64,000 bases of DNA from contig NZ_WKLH01000003.1 in the NCBI RefSeq assembly GCF_010882175.1, positions 372,001 to 436,000 of the forward strand, in the 5' to 3' direction. Source of the DNA: Mangrovibacterium lignilyticum (GTDB lineage: Bacteria; Bacteroidota; Bacteroidia; Bacteroidales; Prolixibacteraceae). Under the pieces are notes generated by a model. The model saw nothing but the letters and a program-made list of their open reading frames with translations, searched no databases and was not told where the DNA came from. Shown here in pieces: positions 1 to 8,325 of this stretch (its first letter is position 1; each line of letters opens with the position of its first letter). Position numbers and translations under genes: made by a program.

Positions 1-512
1 TGCTCTTCAAGCTCGGCAATACCTTGAGCACCGGCACCACTGGCTGCCTGGTATGTTGCTACTTGTACCTTGGTGATTTTAGATAAATCGTTGATCGGTT
101 TCAGTGCAACCACCATCTGGATCGTTGAGCAGTTCGGATTAGCAATAATGTTGCGGGGACGCACCAAAGCATCTTCCGGGTTAACTTCAGGAACAACCAA
201 AGGCACGTCGTTATCGTAACGGAATGCACTGGAGTTATCAATCATGATCGCCCCGTATTTTGTGATGGTTTCAGCATAGTCTTTCGAAATTGAGCCACCA
301 GCCGACGTCAGTGCAATATCAATACCTTTAAAATCGTCATTGTGCTTCAGTTCTTTAACAGTTAGCTTTTTGCCTTTGAATTCATATTCTTTTCCGGCAC
401 TTCTTGCTGAACCAAATAAAACCAACTCATCGAGCGGAAAGTTTCTTTCGACCAATACTTTCAGGAATTCCTGGCCAACCGCTCCACTTGCACCAACAAT
501 GGCAACTTTCAT
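1..512 (-). CDS. asd: Aspartate-semialdehyde dehydrogenase, 3' part cut by window edge
   Basis: Translating the minus strand from the ATG at 512 gives about 170 residues before the window ends. The product makes aspartate-4-semialdehyde from aspartyl phosphate, the branch point to DAP/lysine, methionine and threonine. The N-terminal nucleotide-binding motif GASGAVG is at residues 7-13, and NPNCSTIQ carries the active-site Cys at about residue 128; both are diagnostic of the family. The C-terminal half lies outside the window. lysA and a DapF-like gene sit 6-8 kb away on the other strand, so DAP genes are near each other but not one operon. Confidence 0.95.
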   Translation of the reverse strand, partial: MKVAIVGASGAVGQEFLKVLVERNFPLDELVLFGSARSAGKEYEFKGKKLTVKELKHNDDFKGIDIALTSAGGSISKDYAETITKYGAIMIDNSSAFRYDNDVPLVVPEVNPEDALVRPRNIIANPNCSTIQMVVALKPINDLSKITKVQVATYQAASGAGAQGIAELEE

Positions 513-612
513 AATTTCAAAAATTTTGTTAACTTAATTGATCAATTGTCAGTTAATTCTGACGTTATATAAAGGCCCCAAAATTAGTTGTTTACTTTTA
601 AATTCTAAGCCG

Positions 613-2058
613 ATGAAAGCGAATTCTTGTTATTTTCTTTTGATCGGAATCATCTTGTTAACAATTGATACTTATGGAAGGCCAATTTGGTTTGAAAATT
701 TTGATACTTCTGAGAAAGGATTTTGGGGAGATGAGGATGGAGTAACAATTCATTCGGATTTGGCCGGGATTACAAAATGGTTCCTGAATGTCGACAATTG
801 TACCTTTTCTGCCGACAACGATTACGTAAAAACAGTTTCAACTTCCGGTGGGCGGTTTGAAGCGATGGACTGCGACGGAGAAGCAGTTTGGCACTCCGAA
901 TGGATTCCGATCAACGGCGAAAGCAGCGTGAGCTGCCGTTTGATCGCCAAAGAAACAGGAAGCGGAAAAACCGTGACCAGCAAATATATTCATGTTTATT
1001 ACAGGTTGAATGATAGCCCTGAACAGCTTTTCGGACTGAATGGAATGAGCGAAGGGAACTGGGGCGAAGCTGAAGTTTTTCAGGAAGACCTGGCTGGAGA
1101 TTCACTGCAAATCGTCATTCGGTTAAACAGCAAATACGCGTCAGATAAGGTAATTGTGGATGACATCCTGGTTGAATCACAGGAACCACCTTTATTGCCG
1201 GAAAATTTAGCCTCCGCAGGGGATGTACTAATCAATGAAGTCTTGTTCAACCCGTATCCGGATTGCTCCGATTTTGTGGAAGTCGTCAATGTGTCCGACA
1301 AAAACTTGCGAACCGACCATCTTTTCATTGCGTCGCGCGATGGAGAAGGGAATCTGAAAAAGATCAGTCCGTTTACCACATCTGCTGAATATTTCGAGGG
1401 TGGGGCCTATCTGTTGTTGAGTGAACAGCCTGATACGCTTGTCATGCTCTACCCACAAACTTGTCCGGAGAATTTCCTGAGGGCTGAATTGCCCGGTTTT
1501 TCGAATGATGGTGGAACAGTGGTCCTTGTTGATGATTCGTTGAATGTCATCGACGAGTTTACTTATTCCGACAAGATGCATCATCCTCTGTTAGCGGATG
1601 AAAATGGTGTTTCATTGGAGCGTAAATCACTTCTGAAGGAAACCAACGATATTTCCAATTGGGCATCGGCTGCTGTTGTTGTCGGCTTTGCTACTCCCGG
1701 TTGTCCGAATTCGATGCAGGAAGAAACGGACGCGAAAGGCAATTCCATTACGTTCGAACCCAAGGTAATCTCTCCCAATAACGACGGATACAATGATTTT
1801 ATGACCATCCATTTTGAACTTTCGGAGCCCGAGTGGATGATTACTGTTTTGGTTTTTGATGGCGCTGGTCATCTTGTTGACCAACCCATGAAAAATGCAA
1901 CAGTCGGGCAAATCGGCGATCTAAAATGGGAAGGCAAGCGGTCCAACGGGCAGCAGTTGGCAGCCGGTATTTATGTGTTCTATCTTGAAATGATAAACTT
2001 ATCAGGGCAGCGAGAAGTTTTTAAGAAAAGCTGCACAGTCGTAAATAGAATTATGTAA
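613..2058 (+). CDS. Secreted lamin-tail domain protein with gliding/T9SS-type C-terminal domain
   Basis: I start it at the ATG at 613, because the following MKANSCYFLLIGIILLT is a typical signal peptide; an upstream in-frame start would bury it. The 481-residue product has an N-terminal beta-rich region, a lamin-tail (LTD) domain from about residue 203 (GDVLINEVLFNPYPDCSDFVEVVN is characteristic, given here in two parts: GDVLINEVLFNP and DFVEVVN), and a C-terminal FlgD/CHU_C-like Ig domain from about residue 386 (SPNNDGYNDF, then GIYVFYLEM). Such C-terminal domains are typical of type IX secretion cargo and surface proteins of Bacteroidota. The exact role is unknown. It lies 28 bp before the ABC exporter genes but looks functionally unrelated. 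Confidence 0.8.
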   Translation: MKANSCYFLLIGIILLTIDTYGRPIWFENFDTSEKGFWGDEDGVTIHSDLAGITKWFLNVDNCTFSADNDYVKTVSTSGGRFEAMDCDGEAVWHSEWIPINGESSVSCRLIAKETGSGKTVTSKYIHVYYRLNDSPEQLFGLNGMSEGNWGEAEVFQEDLAGDSLQIVIRLNSKYASDKVIVDDILVESQEPPLLPENLASAGDVLINEVLFNPYPDCSDFVEVVNVSDKNLRTDHLFIASRDGEGNLKKISPFTTSAEYFEGGAYLLLSEQPDTLVMLYPQTCPENFLRAELPGFSNDGGTVVLVDDSLNVIDEFTYSDKMHHPLLADENGVSLERKSLLKETNDISNWASAAVVVGFATPGCPNSMQEETDAKGNSITFEPKVISPNNDGYNDFMTIHFELSEPEWMITVLVFDGAGHLVDQPMKNATVGQIGDLKWEGKRSNGQQLAAGIYVFYLEMINLSGQREVFKKSCTVVNRIM

Positions 2059-2086
2059 TTTAGGGTGGAATTTCCAAAAATCAACT

Positions 2087-3562
2087 ATGAAACAAAACCT
2101 TTTCTTATTCTCCTGGAAGGAACTTACCCGTTCTTCCTCATTTGGGAAGAGCGTTGCAACCACCATCATGCTCGTTTTTCTGGGCTTGTATTTTACGCTG
2201 GTGTTTTTATCGCTGGGGGTATTTGTCATTCCCAAAGTACTGTCAGAGGCATATCCGGGGCAGGAGCTAACAAGTGTGCTCAATAGTTATTTGCTAATCT
2301 ATTTTGCCTTTGATCTGGTGATGCGGCAATTTGCACAAAGTTTGCCAACAATCAGTTTTAAGCCACTCATGGTGCTGAATGTTCGGCGAAAGCAAATCGC
2401 ATCCTACTTGCTGACCCGGTCCGTTTTTAACTTTTTCAACCTGCTACCGCTTTTCCTGATTATTCCGTTGTTTTTCCGAATGGTTGTGCAGGGTCATCCG
2501 GGCATTGGGGCGTTGGCATGGTTGGCCAGTTTGTTGCTTTTAATTTTGAGCAACCACTTTCTGACTACTTATCTGAAATGGTGGATCAACGAAAGCAGCT
2601 ATGGCTTTTATGTGTTTGCTGCGCTTTTTGTCGTGTTATATGGATTGAACTATTTTGGGTTGGTTGATTTAACCGGACTTTTCGGGAAATTGCTCGATAC
2701 TGTGATTCAGAACCCATTCATACTTCCAGTGTTTCTCCTACCACCGGTCGTGTTTTATTGGTTGAACAGGCGGTACTTGATGTCGAACCTGTACCTCAAT
2801 TTAGTTGAAAAAAAACAGAAGGACTCGTCGGTTCGCGATTTCAGCTGGATGAGTCGTTTGGGCGATTATGGCAAATTTATTTCGTTGGATGTTCGTATGA
2901 TTTGGAGGAACAAGCGCCCTCGAAGCCAATTTTTGGTAACGGTTCTTTTCTTGTTTTACGGGCTTATGATCTACAAAAACAGAGGTGAAGCGATTCCCGA
3001 GTTCATGTTGATTCTCGGAGGGTTGTTGATGACCGGTATGTTTTCGATTTCGATCGGTCAGTTTTTTCCAGCCTGGCACAGTCGTTATTATGCGATGCTA
3101 ATGACTCAGAATTTTAAAATGAAGCAGTTTTTGCAGGCTTTCTATTTTATGAATGTCATGGTGTCCTTTGTCTATTTTCTGGTCACCTTGGCTTATGGAA
3201 TCATTGATATTCGGATCCTTTATTTTAACACGGCGCTGTTCTTTTATCACATTGGGGTGAATATGAATCTGATTTTCCTTTTTGGAACGTTCAGCAAAAA
3301 GGCTGTTGATTTGGGCGGTTCGGCTATGTTTAATTACCAGGGAATGGGAGCTAGTCAGTGGTTGATTTCATTTCCCTTAATTTTTGGACCGGTGTTGCTG
3401 TTTTTTTTGTTTAAGTTCCTGACGGGAGCAATTGCGGCTCTGGTTATTATGGGTGCCTTGGGTGTTTGTGGTGTTTTGCTGCAACCACATCTTATCAATT
3501 ATTTTGCAAAAGCTTTCAATAAACAAAAACATCGCATGATTCGCGATTATAAAAACTCCTGA
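2087..3562 (+). CDS. DUF5687 family multi-pass membrane protein (ABC exporter permease)
   Basis: A 491-residue hydrophobic protein with about a dozen predicted membrane segments, for example residues 25-50, 100-130, 280-300 and 410-460. It matches my recollection of DUF5687, a Bacteroidota family that pairs with a single ABC ATPase. The ATPase gene starts only 2 bp after its stop, so the two are almost certainly translated together and form an inner-membrane exporter. The substrate cannot be read from sequence. A short hydrophilic loop around residues 240-260 separates the two membrane halves. Confidence 0.75.
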   Translation: MKQNLFLFSWKELTRSSSFGKSVATTIMLVFLGLYFTLVFLSLGVFVIPKVLSEAYPGQELTSVLNSYLLIYFAFDLVMRQFAQSLPTISFKPLMVLNVRRKQIASYLLTRSVFNFFNLLPLFLIIPLFFRMVVQGHPGIGALAWLASLLLLILSNHFLTTYLKWWINESSYGFYVFAALFVVLYGLNYFGLVDLTGLFGKLLDTVIQNPFILPVFLLPPVVFYWLNRRYLMSNLYLNLVEKKQKDSSVRDFSWMSRLGDYGKFISLDVRMIWRNKRPRSQFLVTVLFLFYGLMIYKNRGEAIPEFMLILGGLLMTGMFSISIGQFFPAWHSRYYAMLMTQNFKMKQFLQAFYFMNVMVSFVYFLVTLAYGIIDIRILYFNTALFFYHIGVNMNLIFLFGTFSKKAVDLGGSAMFNYQGMGASQWLISFPLIFGPVLLFFLFKFLTGAIAALVIMGALGVCGVLLQPHLINYFAKAFNKQKHRMIRDYKNS

Positions 3563-3564
3563 TT

Positions 3565-4290
3565 ATGATTGAAATTGTCGACCTTATAAAAGCCTATCAA
3601 AAAGAAATCGTTTTGAATATTCCGGAACTGAAAGTCGAAAAAGGGCAGCTTTTCGGTTTAGTTGGTAATAATGGCGCCGGTAAAACAACCTTGTTCAACC
3701 TTATTCTCGACTTGATTGTCCCTTCAAGGGGGCATGTGGTGAGTCAGGAAATTATTGTTCAGGAGTCTGAAGATTGGAAAGCTTTTACCGGAGCATTTAT
3801 CGATGAAAGCTTTACCATTGGGTACCTCACGCCGGATGAGTATTTTACTTTTGTTGGCGAATTGCGCGAAATGAACCAGTCGGATCGGGAATTATACCTG
3901 GCTGAGTATGCCGAGTTTTTCAACGGAGAGATTCGCGGCAAGAAGAAGTTTATCCGCGATCTTTCGAAAGGGAATCAAAAGAAAGTCGGTATTGCTGCGG
4001 CTATGATGGGGAAACCAGAAGTGGTAATTTTAGATGAACCCTTCGCGAACCTCGATCCAAGTTCTCAGTATAAACTTCGAACATTGATCAAAAAGCAAGC
4101 AGCTGAGCAGGGAACAACCTTTCTGATTTCGGGTCATACTTTAGATAATATTACGGAAGTTTGCAGCCGGATCGTAATCCTTGAAAAGGGAAAGATTGTC
4201 AAGGATGTGCCGAAAACGGAGACGACACTTCGCGAACTGGAAGATTTCTTTGCGGGAGTGCATGAACCTGAAATGTTTACAGTCGATTAG
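3565..4290 (+). CDS. ABC transporter ATP-binding protein
   Basis: This 241-residue nucleotide-binding subunit powers the DUF5687 membrane partner encoded immediately upstream. All core motifs are intact: Walker A GNNGAGKTT at about residue 34, signature LSKGNQKK at about 133, Walker B VVILDEPF at about 153, and a switch histidine in ISGHTLDN. The fold is of the drug/lipid exporter class (CcmA/NatA-like). A terminator follows at 4314, so the transcription unit ends here. Confidence 0.9.
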   Translation: MIEIVDLIKAYQKEIVLNIPELKVEKGQLFGLVGNNGAGKTTLFNLILDLIVPSRGHVVSQEIIVQESEDWKAFTGAFIDESFTIGYLTPDEYFTFVGELREMNQSDRELYLAEYAEFFNGEIRGKKKFIRDLSKGNQKKVGIAAAMMGKPEVVILDEPFANLDPSSQYKLRTLIKKQAAEQGTTFLISGHTLDNITEVCSRIVILEKGKIVKDVPKTETTLRELEDFFAGVHEPEMFTVD

Positions 4291-4313
4291 GAATTCAATA
4301 TTCAGTTTGCAGG

Positions 4314-4370
4314 AAGCTGCTTCTTTTAAGACTTAATCCTTTTTGCGGGTCTTGATTGAAGCAGCTTTTT
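4314..4370 (+). terminator. Terminator of the DUF5687/ABC unit
   Basis: AAGCTGCTTC (4314-4323) and GAAGCAGCTT (4358-4367) are perfect complements with a long loop, followed by a short T run. Confidence 0.7.
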
Positions 4371-4474
4371 ATTTGTATTAAATTCATCAAAATTCTGTTG
4401 AATAACAGCTGTTGTTAACATACTTCTCTTTAAGTAATTCGGAAACAGGTGGAACAAACTTTGCGTATAGTATT

Positions 4475-4546
4475 ATGTAGTCCTACATCGCGCATGAACA
4501 GTGTTCATTGTTTCCTTCGGGAAATATTCGTCAAAGTACTTTGACG
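4475..4546 (+). promoter_or_regulatory. Row of four perfect short inverted repeats in the tonB leader
   Basis: Four inverted repeats stand head to tail: ATGTAG-TC-CTACAT (4475-4488), ATGAACA-G-TGTTCAT (4494-4508), TTTCC-TTCG-GGAAA (4511-4524) and the palindrome CGTCAAAGTACTTTGACG (4529-4546). A fifth small palindrome, AACAGCTGTT, is at 4404-4413. All stems are mismatch-free. They fill the 328 bp stretch between the ABC terminator and tonB (ATG 4619), where no ORF exists. They could fold as RNA hairpins in the tonB 5' leader or serve as protein-binding sites; function is unknown. Confidence 0.6.
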
Positions 4547-4618
4547 TTCAATTTGTGAACGGGTCTTGTTAAACAAATATGGATGAATACTCAAATTTAT
4601 CAGTAAAAACCAAATGTC

Positions 4619-5317
4619 ATGGAAGTCAAAAAGTATCCACGTGTCGATCTGGAACGGTACCACAATTTTTTCGTGGAGATTGGACTTATACTGGCTTTGG
4701 GAATTTGCTTTATCGCGTTCGAATGGAAATCCCCTGTAAAGGAAGTTAGGGATTTAGGAGGAGTGGCAGTACAGGAAATCGAAACAGAAATAATTCCCAT
4801 TACCAGACAAGAACAAGTCCGCCCGCCGGAACCGCCACCACCACCCAAAGTGGTTGAAGTCTTGAATATTGTTTCAAATGACGTTGAGATTGATAAAGAG
4901 TTGGAAATTGAGGATACGGAGGCGGATGAAGCAACTGTTGTAGAAGTGAGCCCGATTGTTACAACAGTGGAACATGCCGTTGAGGAAGAAGAAAAGGAAG
5001 ATCCGATTTTTTACATTGTCGAAAATATGCCCGAGTTCCCGGGAGGACAATTGGCTTTGCGCAAGTTTATTGCCGATGCAATTAAATATCCGGTGATTGC
5101 TCAGGAAAACGGTATTCAGGGTAAAGTGTATGTGAATTTTGTTGTCGGAAAAGACGGACAGGTAACCAACGCGAGGGTTATCCGAAGTGTTGATCCGGCA
5201 CTTGACAAAGAGGCACTACGGGTTGTGAATAGCCTGCCTCGCTGGAAACCGGGGATGCAACAGGGTGAGCCCGTTAGGGTGGCTTTTAGTGTTCCAATTA
5301 GTTTCGTATTGCAATAG
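4619..5317 (+). CDS. Energy transducer TonB
   Basis: A 232-residue TonB-family protein that couples the proton motive force, via ExbB/ExbD, to outer-membrane TonB-dependent receptors. It has an N-terminal membrane anchor (about residues 19-35), a proline-rich periplasmic spacer (RPPEPPPPPK at about 68), an acidic stretch, and a C-terminal TonB domain from about residue 150 ending in GEPVRVAFSVPISF, the form usual in Bacteroidota. No exbB/exbD lies beside it. It is a monocistronic unit, with a hairpin-rich leader upstream and a terminator downstream. The SusC receptor at 19.8 kb is a possible client, which is inference. Confidence 0.9.
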   Translation: MEVKKYPRVDLERYHNFFVEIGLILALGICFIAFEWKSPVKEVRDLGGVAVQEIETEIIPITRQEQVRPPEPPPPPKVVEVLNIVSNDVEIDKELEIEDTEADEATVVEVSPIVTTVEHAVEEEEKEDPIFYIVENMPEFPGGQLALRKFIADAIKYPVIAQENGIQGKVYVNFVVGKDGQVTNARVIRSVDPALDKEALRVVNSLPRWKPGMQQGEPVRVAFSVPISFVLQ

Positions 5318-5341
5318 GTTGAATTCTGGTTAATTGAAAGA

Positions 5342-5367
5342 GGCTGTCAGGAAAGGCAGCCTTTTTT
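5342..5367 (+). terminator. Terminator of tonB
   Basis: GGCTGTC (5342-5348) pairs with GGCAGCC (5355-5361), with one G-U pair, followed by TTTTTT. Confidence 0.85.
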
Positions 5368-5425
5368 ATATCTAAAGTTTTACAAGCGATTTGCTTGTTT
5401 TGGGATCAATTCAAAGCTTCCGTTT

Positions 5426-5433
5426 TATCTTTG
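5426..5433 (+). promoter_or_regulatory. -7 promoter element of the ModF-like gene
   Basis: TATCTTTG matches the Bacteroidota -7 consensus TAnnTTTG, with TTTG at 5399-5402 as a possible -33 element (spacing 23, slightly long). It ends only 7 bp before the ATG at 5441, so the mRNA would have little or no leader. Confidence 0.6.
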
Positions 5434-5440
5434 TGTGCGT

Positions 5441-6970
5441 ATGGAAAAAGAAAGCAGGATTAAAGCAGAAGCATTGTTGTTGCGAAGTGGGATGACAACA
5501 ATTTTAGAAGGAATTTCTTTTGAGCTGAAAAAAGGCGAGTCCATTGCCATTACCGGCAGTTCGGGGAGCGGGAAAACAAGCCTGGGGCGAATTATTTCCG
5601 GGCAACTGATACCAACATCAGGGAAGTTTGACGTTGAACAAACCCTGAGCAGGGTAATGGTCGATCAACAGGATCATTTTCTGTCGCTTTCGGGCAGGCG
5701 AAGCACCTATTACGGTCAGCGCTACGAAAATCAGGGGATGGAAAACTCTCCAACAATTGAAGGCTATTTAGAAAAAGTCGCCGCCAAGGCAGGATTGACT
5801 GAATCATCCGGTGAAGTTCAAGAGGTCATGGAGACCATGCATATCAGTCATCTCAACGATCGGAAATTATTGCAACTGAGCAACGGCGAGCGAAAGCGAA
5901 CGCAGCTGGCTGCAGCATTGTTGCAAAAGCCTGATATTTTAGTCCTCGATCAGCCTTTTGTTGGTTTAGATGTGGAATCGCGTCAGAAGCTGGATGCGCT
6001 GATTAAAATTCAAATGCAGGAGGGGATCTCGTTTGTCATAATTTGTCAGGCCAACTTAATGCCGAATGGGCTGAGGCACATACTGGAATTGCATGAAGGG
6101 AAACAAGTGCAATGGTGTACTGCAGATCAGTTCCAATCACAAATAAGTACCTGGCAAGCAGAATTGGAACCTTTGTCACCGGAGTTTCTCTCCGATTTGC
6201 ATACAACCACGGAGCAATTGGAGCATGTCGTCCGCATGCGAGATGTACAGGTTACGATTGGTGGTAAACAAATTCTGCAGAAGATTGATTGGCAGGTGAA
6301 GCCCGGCGAACAGTGGGCTTTGTTGGGGCACAATGGCGCCGGAAAGACCACGCTGCTCAGTTTGGTGACAGCCGATAATCCGCAAGGTTATTCGAATGAC
6401 CTGGTGTTGTTTGATCGGAAGCGTGGATCGGGCGAAAGTATTTGGGATATCAAAAATCGCATCGGATTTGTATCGCCCGAACTGCATCTTTATTTTCTTC
6501 GGGGAGAAGGAATTTTCAATACAATTCCGGGTATTCAAGCCAAAGCACATCCCCATTACGATGCGTTGAGTTGCCTGGATGTGGTCGTCTCCGGGTTTCG
6601 GAATGAAATTGGTTTCGCCAGCGAGCCGACTGACCTTCAGCGCGATTTGGCAGAACGGTGGTTTCCCGCGTTGGGATTGAGTCATTTGAAAGATCGTTTG
6701 TTTTTGCAGGCATCGTTGGGTGAGCAGCGTTCCCTGTTACTGGCTCGTGCATTGGTGAAATCTCCTTCCTTATTAATATTAGACGAACCTTGCCAGGGAC
6801 TGGACGAAGCGCAAACTCAGCGTTTTGTGCATTTACTCGATCAAATATGCCTTCACTTAAACACAACGATGGTTTATGTAACCCACCATCGGAACGAAAT
6901 ACCGGCTTGCGTTTCACAACTGTTGGAACTGGAAAACGGACAGGTGAAATTCTGTGGAGGCTTTAACTGA
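5441..6970 (+). CDS. ModF-like tandem ABC ATPase
   Basis: A 509-residue soluble protein with two ABC ATPase domains and no membrane segment, laid out like ModF/PhrA. Domain 1 has Walker A GSSGSGKT (about residue 39), signature LSNGERKR and Walker B ILVLDQPF (about 166). Domain 2 has Walker A GHNGAGKTT (about 296), a degenerate signature ASLGEQRS and Walker B LLILDEPC (about 444). In domain 1 the usual catalytic Glu after Walker B is Gln, so this site may bind ATP without efficient hydrolysis. I use ATG 5441 rather than the in-frame GTG at 5435, which almost abuts the -7 element. No transport partner is adjacent; the substrate is unknown. Confidence 0.8.
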   Translation: MEKESRIKAEALLLRSGMTTILEGISFELKKGESIAITGSSGSGKTSLGRIISGQLIPTSGKFDVEQTLSRVMVDQQDHFLSLSGRRSTYYGQRYENQGMENSPTIEGYLEKVAAKAGLTESSGEVQEVMETMHISHLNDRKLLQLSNGERKRTQLAAALLQKPDILVLDQPFVGLDVESRQKLDALIKIQMQEGISFVIICQANLMPNGLRHILELHEGKQVQWCTADQFQSQISTWQAELEPLSPEFLSDLHTTTEQLEHVVRMRDVQVTIGGKQILQKIDWQVKPGEQWALLGHNGAGKTTLLSLVTADNPQGYSNDLVLFDRKRGSGESIWDIKNRIGFVSPELHLYFLRGEGIFNTIPGIQAKAHPHYDALSCLDVVVSGFRNEIGFASEPTDLQRDLAERWFPALGLSHLKDRLFLQASLGEQRSLLLARALVKSPSLLILDEPCQGLDEAQTQRFVHLLDQICLHLNTTMVYVTHHRNEIPACVSQLLELENGQVKFCGGFN

Positions 6971-7013
6971 TTAAATTCATCTTTAAGCGGTGCGGACAAG
7001 CCGTAATTTCGGT

Positions 7014-7021
7014 TATTTTTG
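7014..7021 (+). promoter_or_regulatory. -7 promoter element of the dapF-like gene
   Basis: TATTTTTG fits TAnnTTTG and lies 25 bp before the ATG at 7047. No clear -33 element was found. Confidence 0.5.
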
Positions 7022-7046
7022 TTGAAAACGAATAGATCCAATTCCT

Positions 7047-7913
7047 ATGAATACTAATTTCTTTGTCAAATCACATGGTCTGGGTAACGACTATATTGTG
7101 ATGGATAGCCACAAAACCGACTTCGAATTCACCGTTAAAAATATTCAACTCATTTGCGATGTACATTATGGCATTGGTTCCGATGGCATCCTGGTGTTGG
7201 TTGACAGCGATAAAGCTGATTTTGGTCTGCGGATTCTGAATCCCGATGGCTCGGAAGCAGAGAAAAGCGGGAACGGCTTACGCATTTTTGCCAAGTTTTT
7301 GTTCGATTATGGCTACACCACCCAAGCGTCGTTCTCGATCGATACCTTGGGAGGCGTTGTTCAGGCTGAAGTTATTCAGCAGGAAAAGGAAAAAGCCCGC
7401 ATGATTAAGGTTGATATGGGAGCTGCTATTTTCGAGTCGGCAAAAGTACCGGTGAAAAGTGACTTGCCCGAGTGTCTCGACGATACACTTGATCTGGATG
7501 GCATCAGCTATCAGATTAATTGCGTGTCGGTTGGAAATCCGCACTGTGTGGTCATTAAAGATGAACTATCGGTTGATGAGATCATGCAATATGGCTCGCA
7601 GATTGAGAACAACCCCAAGTTTCCGAACCGAATTAATGTGCAGTTTGCCAAAGTGATTTCGCCCGACTTGGTTGAAATCCTGATTTGGGAACGCGGCGCC
7701 GGATGGACGCTGGCTTCGGGAAGTTCGTCGAGCGCAGTGGCAGCCATTATGGTGAAAAAAGGGTTGACGAACCGCAAACTAACCCTGAAAATGCCGGGTG
7801 GCGAACTGAAGCTGCAAATCGATGAAGACTGGCAAATTCACATGACCGGCGAAGTACGCGAAATTTGCTCGGGTATTCTCAGTGCAGAGCTTTTGGACGA
7901 ACTGATGAATTAG
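7047..7913 (+). CDS. Diaminopimelate epimerase-family protein lacking both catalytic cysteines
   Basis: A 288-residue protein of normal DapF length and with the family's landmarks: HGLGNDYIVMD at the N-terminus, GIGSDG, NPDGSEAEKSGNG, GNPHCVV and WERGAG. DapF normally uses two cysteines, one after NGxR and one in the ACGSG/ACGTG motif. Here NGLRI has Ile at residue 80 and LASGSSSS has Ser at residue 224, so both acid/base residues are gone. The reading frame is intact, so it is under selection rather than decayed. It sits upstream of lysA but is separated by a terminator and a repeat block. It may be a paralogue with a different isomerase or binding role; canonical DapF activity seems unlikely. 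Confidence 0.8.
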   Translation: MNTNFFVKSHGLGNDYIVMDSHKTDFEFTVKNIQLICDVHYGIGSDGILVLVDSDKADFGLRILNPDGSEAEKSGNGLRIFAKFLFDYGYTTQASFSIDTLGGVVQAEVIQQEKEKARMIKVDMGAAIFESAKVPVKSDLPECLDDTLDLDGISYQINCVSVGNPHCVVIKDELSVDEIMQYGSQIENNPKFPNRINVQFAKVISPDLVEILIWERGAGWTLASGSSSSAVAAIMVKKGLTNRKLTLKMPGGELKLQIDEDWQIHMTGEVREICSGILSAELLDELMN

Positions 7914-7939
7914 ATAACGATTCAGTCGACATATGGAAG

Positions 7940-7973
7940 AAGCAGTCTCAATACAAATTGGGGACTGCTTTTT
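7940..7973 (+). terminator. Terminator of the dapF-like gene
   Basis: AAGCAGTC (7940-7947) and GACTGCTT (7963-7970) are perfect complements, the stem continues inward with weaker pairs, and a T run follows. Confidence 0.85.
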
Positions 7974-8084
7974 AATTTCCTCTTCCCAGCCCGGTTCGGA
8001 CTACACATTCCACTCAAACAGGCTTTGCAGCACGAAGCCTACGTTATTAACGGCTTATTCGATCTGCCGCCGTCTGAAACGCCC

Positions 8085-8325
8085 GGTTTATCCGTGATCG
8101 TTTGATAAAACCGTGCCGGAACGTCCGGGGAAGCTTTTATCGTTTGATAACGGCTTCCCGGAGCGCCGGTGGAGCTTTTATCATTTGATGAAACGCTGCC
8201 GGAAGCGTTGGTGGAGCTTTTATCATTTGATGATGTGCCCGCGGAAGGCTGGTGGAGCTTTTATCATTTAATAAAACCGTGCCGGAGCCGTCGGTGGAGC
8301 CTTTATTGTTTAATGACGGCTCCCG
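8085..8325. repeat. Six-copy tandem repeat of alternating 42/41 bp period
   Basis: Copies begin at 8085, 8127, 8168, 8210, 8251 and 8293, each opening with GGT or GGG, then GGAGCTTTTATC and TTTGAT/TTTAAT, then a GC-rich block with GCCGGA. In the copy at 8168 the block is AACGCT-GCCGGA-AGCGTT, a perfect hairpin. The alternating period breaks any reading frame, so it is non-coding. It occupies the middle of the 764 bp gap between the dapF-like gene and lysA; in the remainder (8326-8613) I see no gene or known RNA. Confidence 0.85.

Noticed and set aside
6176-6917. Long antisense frames within the ModF-like gene
   Set aside because: They mirror the coding strand's codon bias and show no domain.
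8085-8325. Possible CRISPR array
   Set aside because: The units are directly adjacent with no unique spacers and vary among copies; no cas genes nearby.
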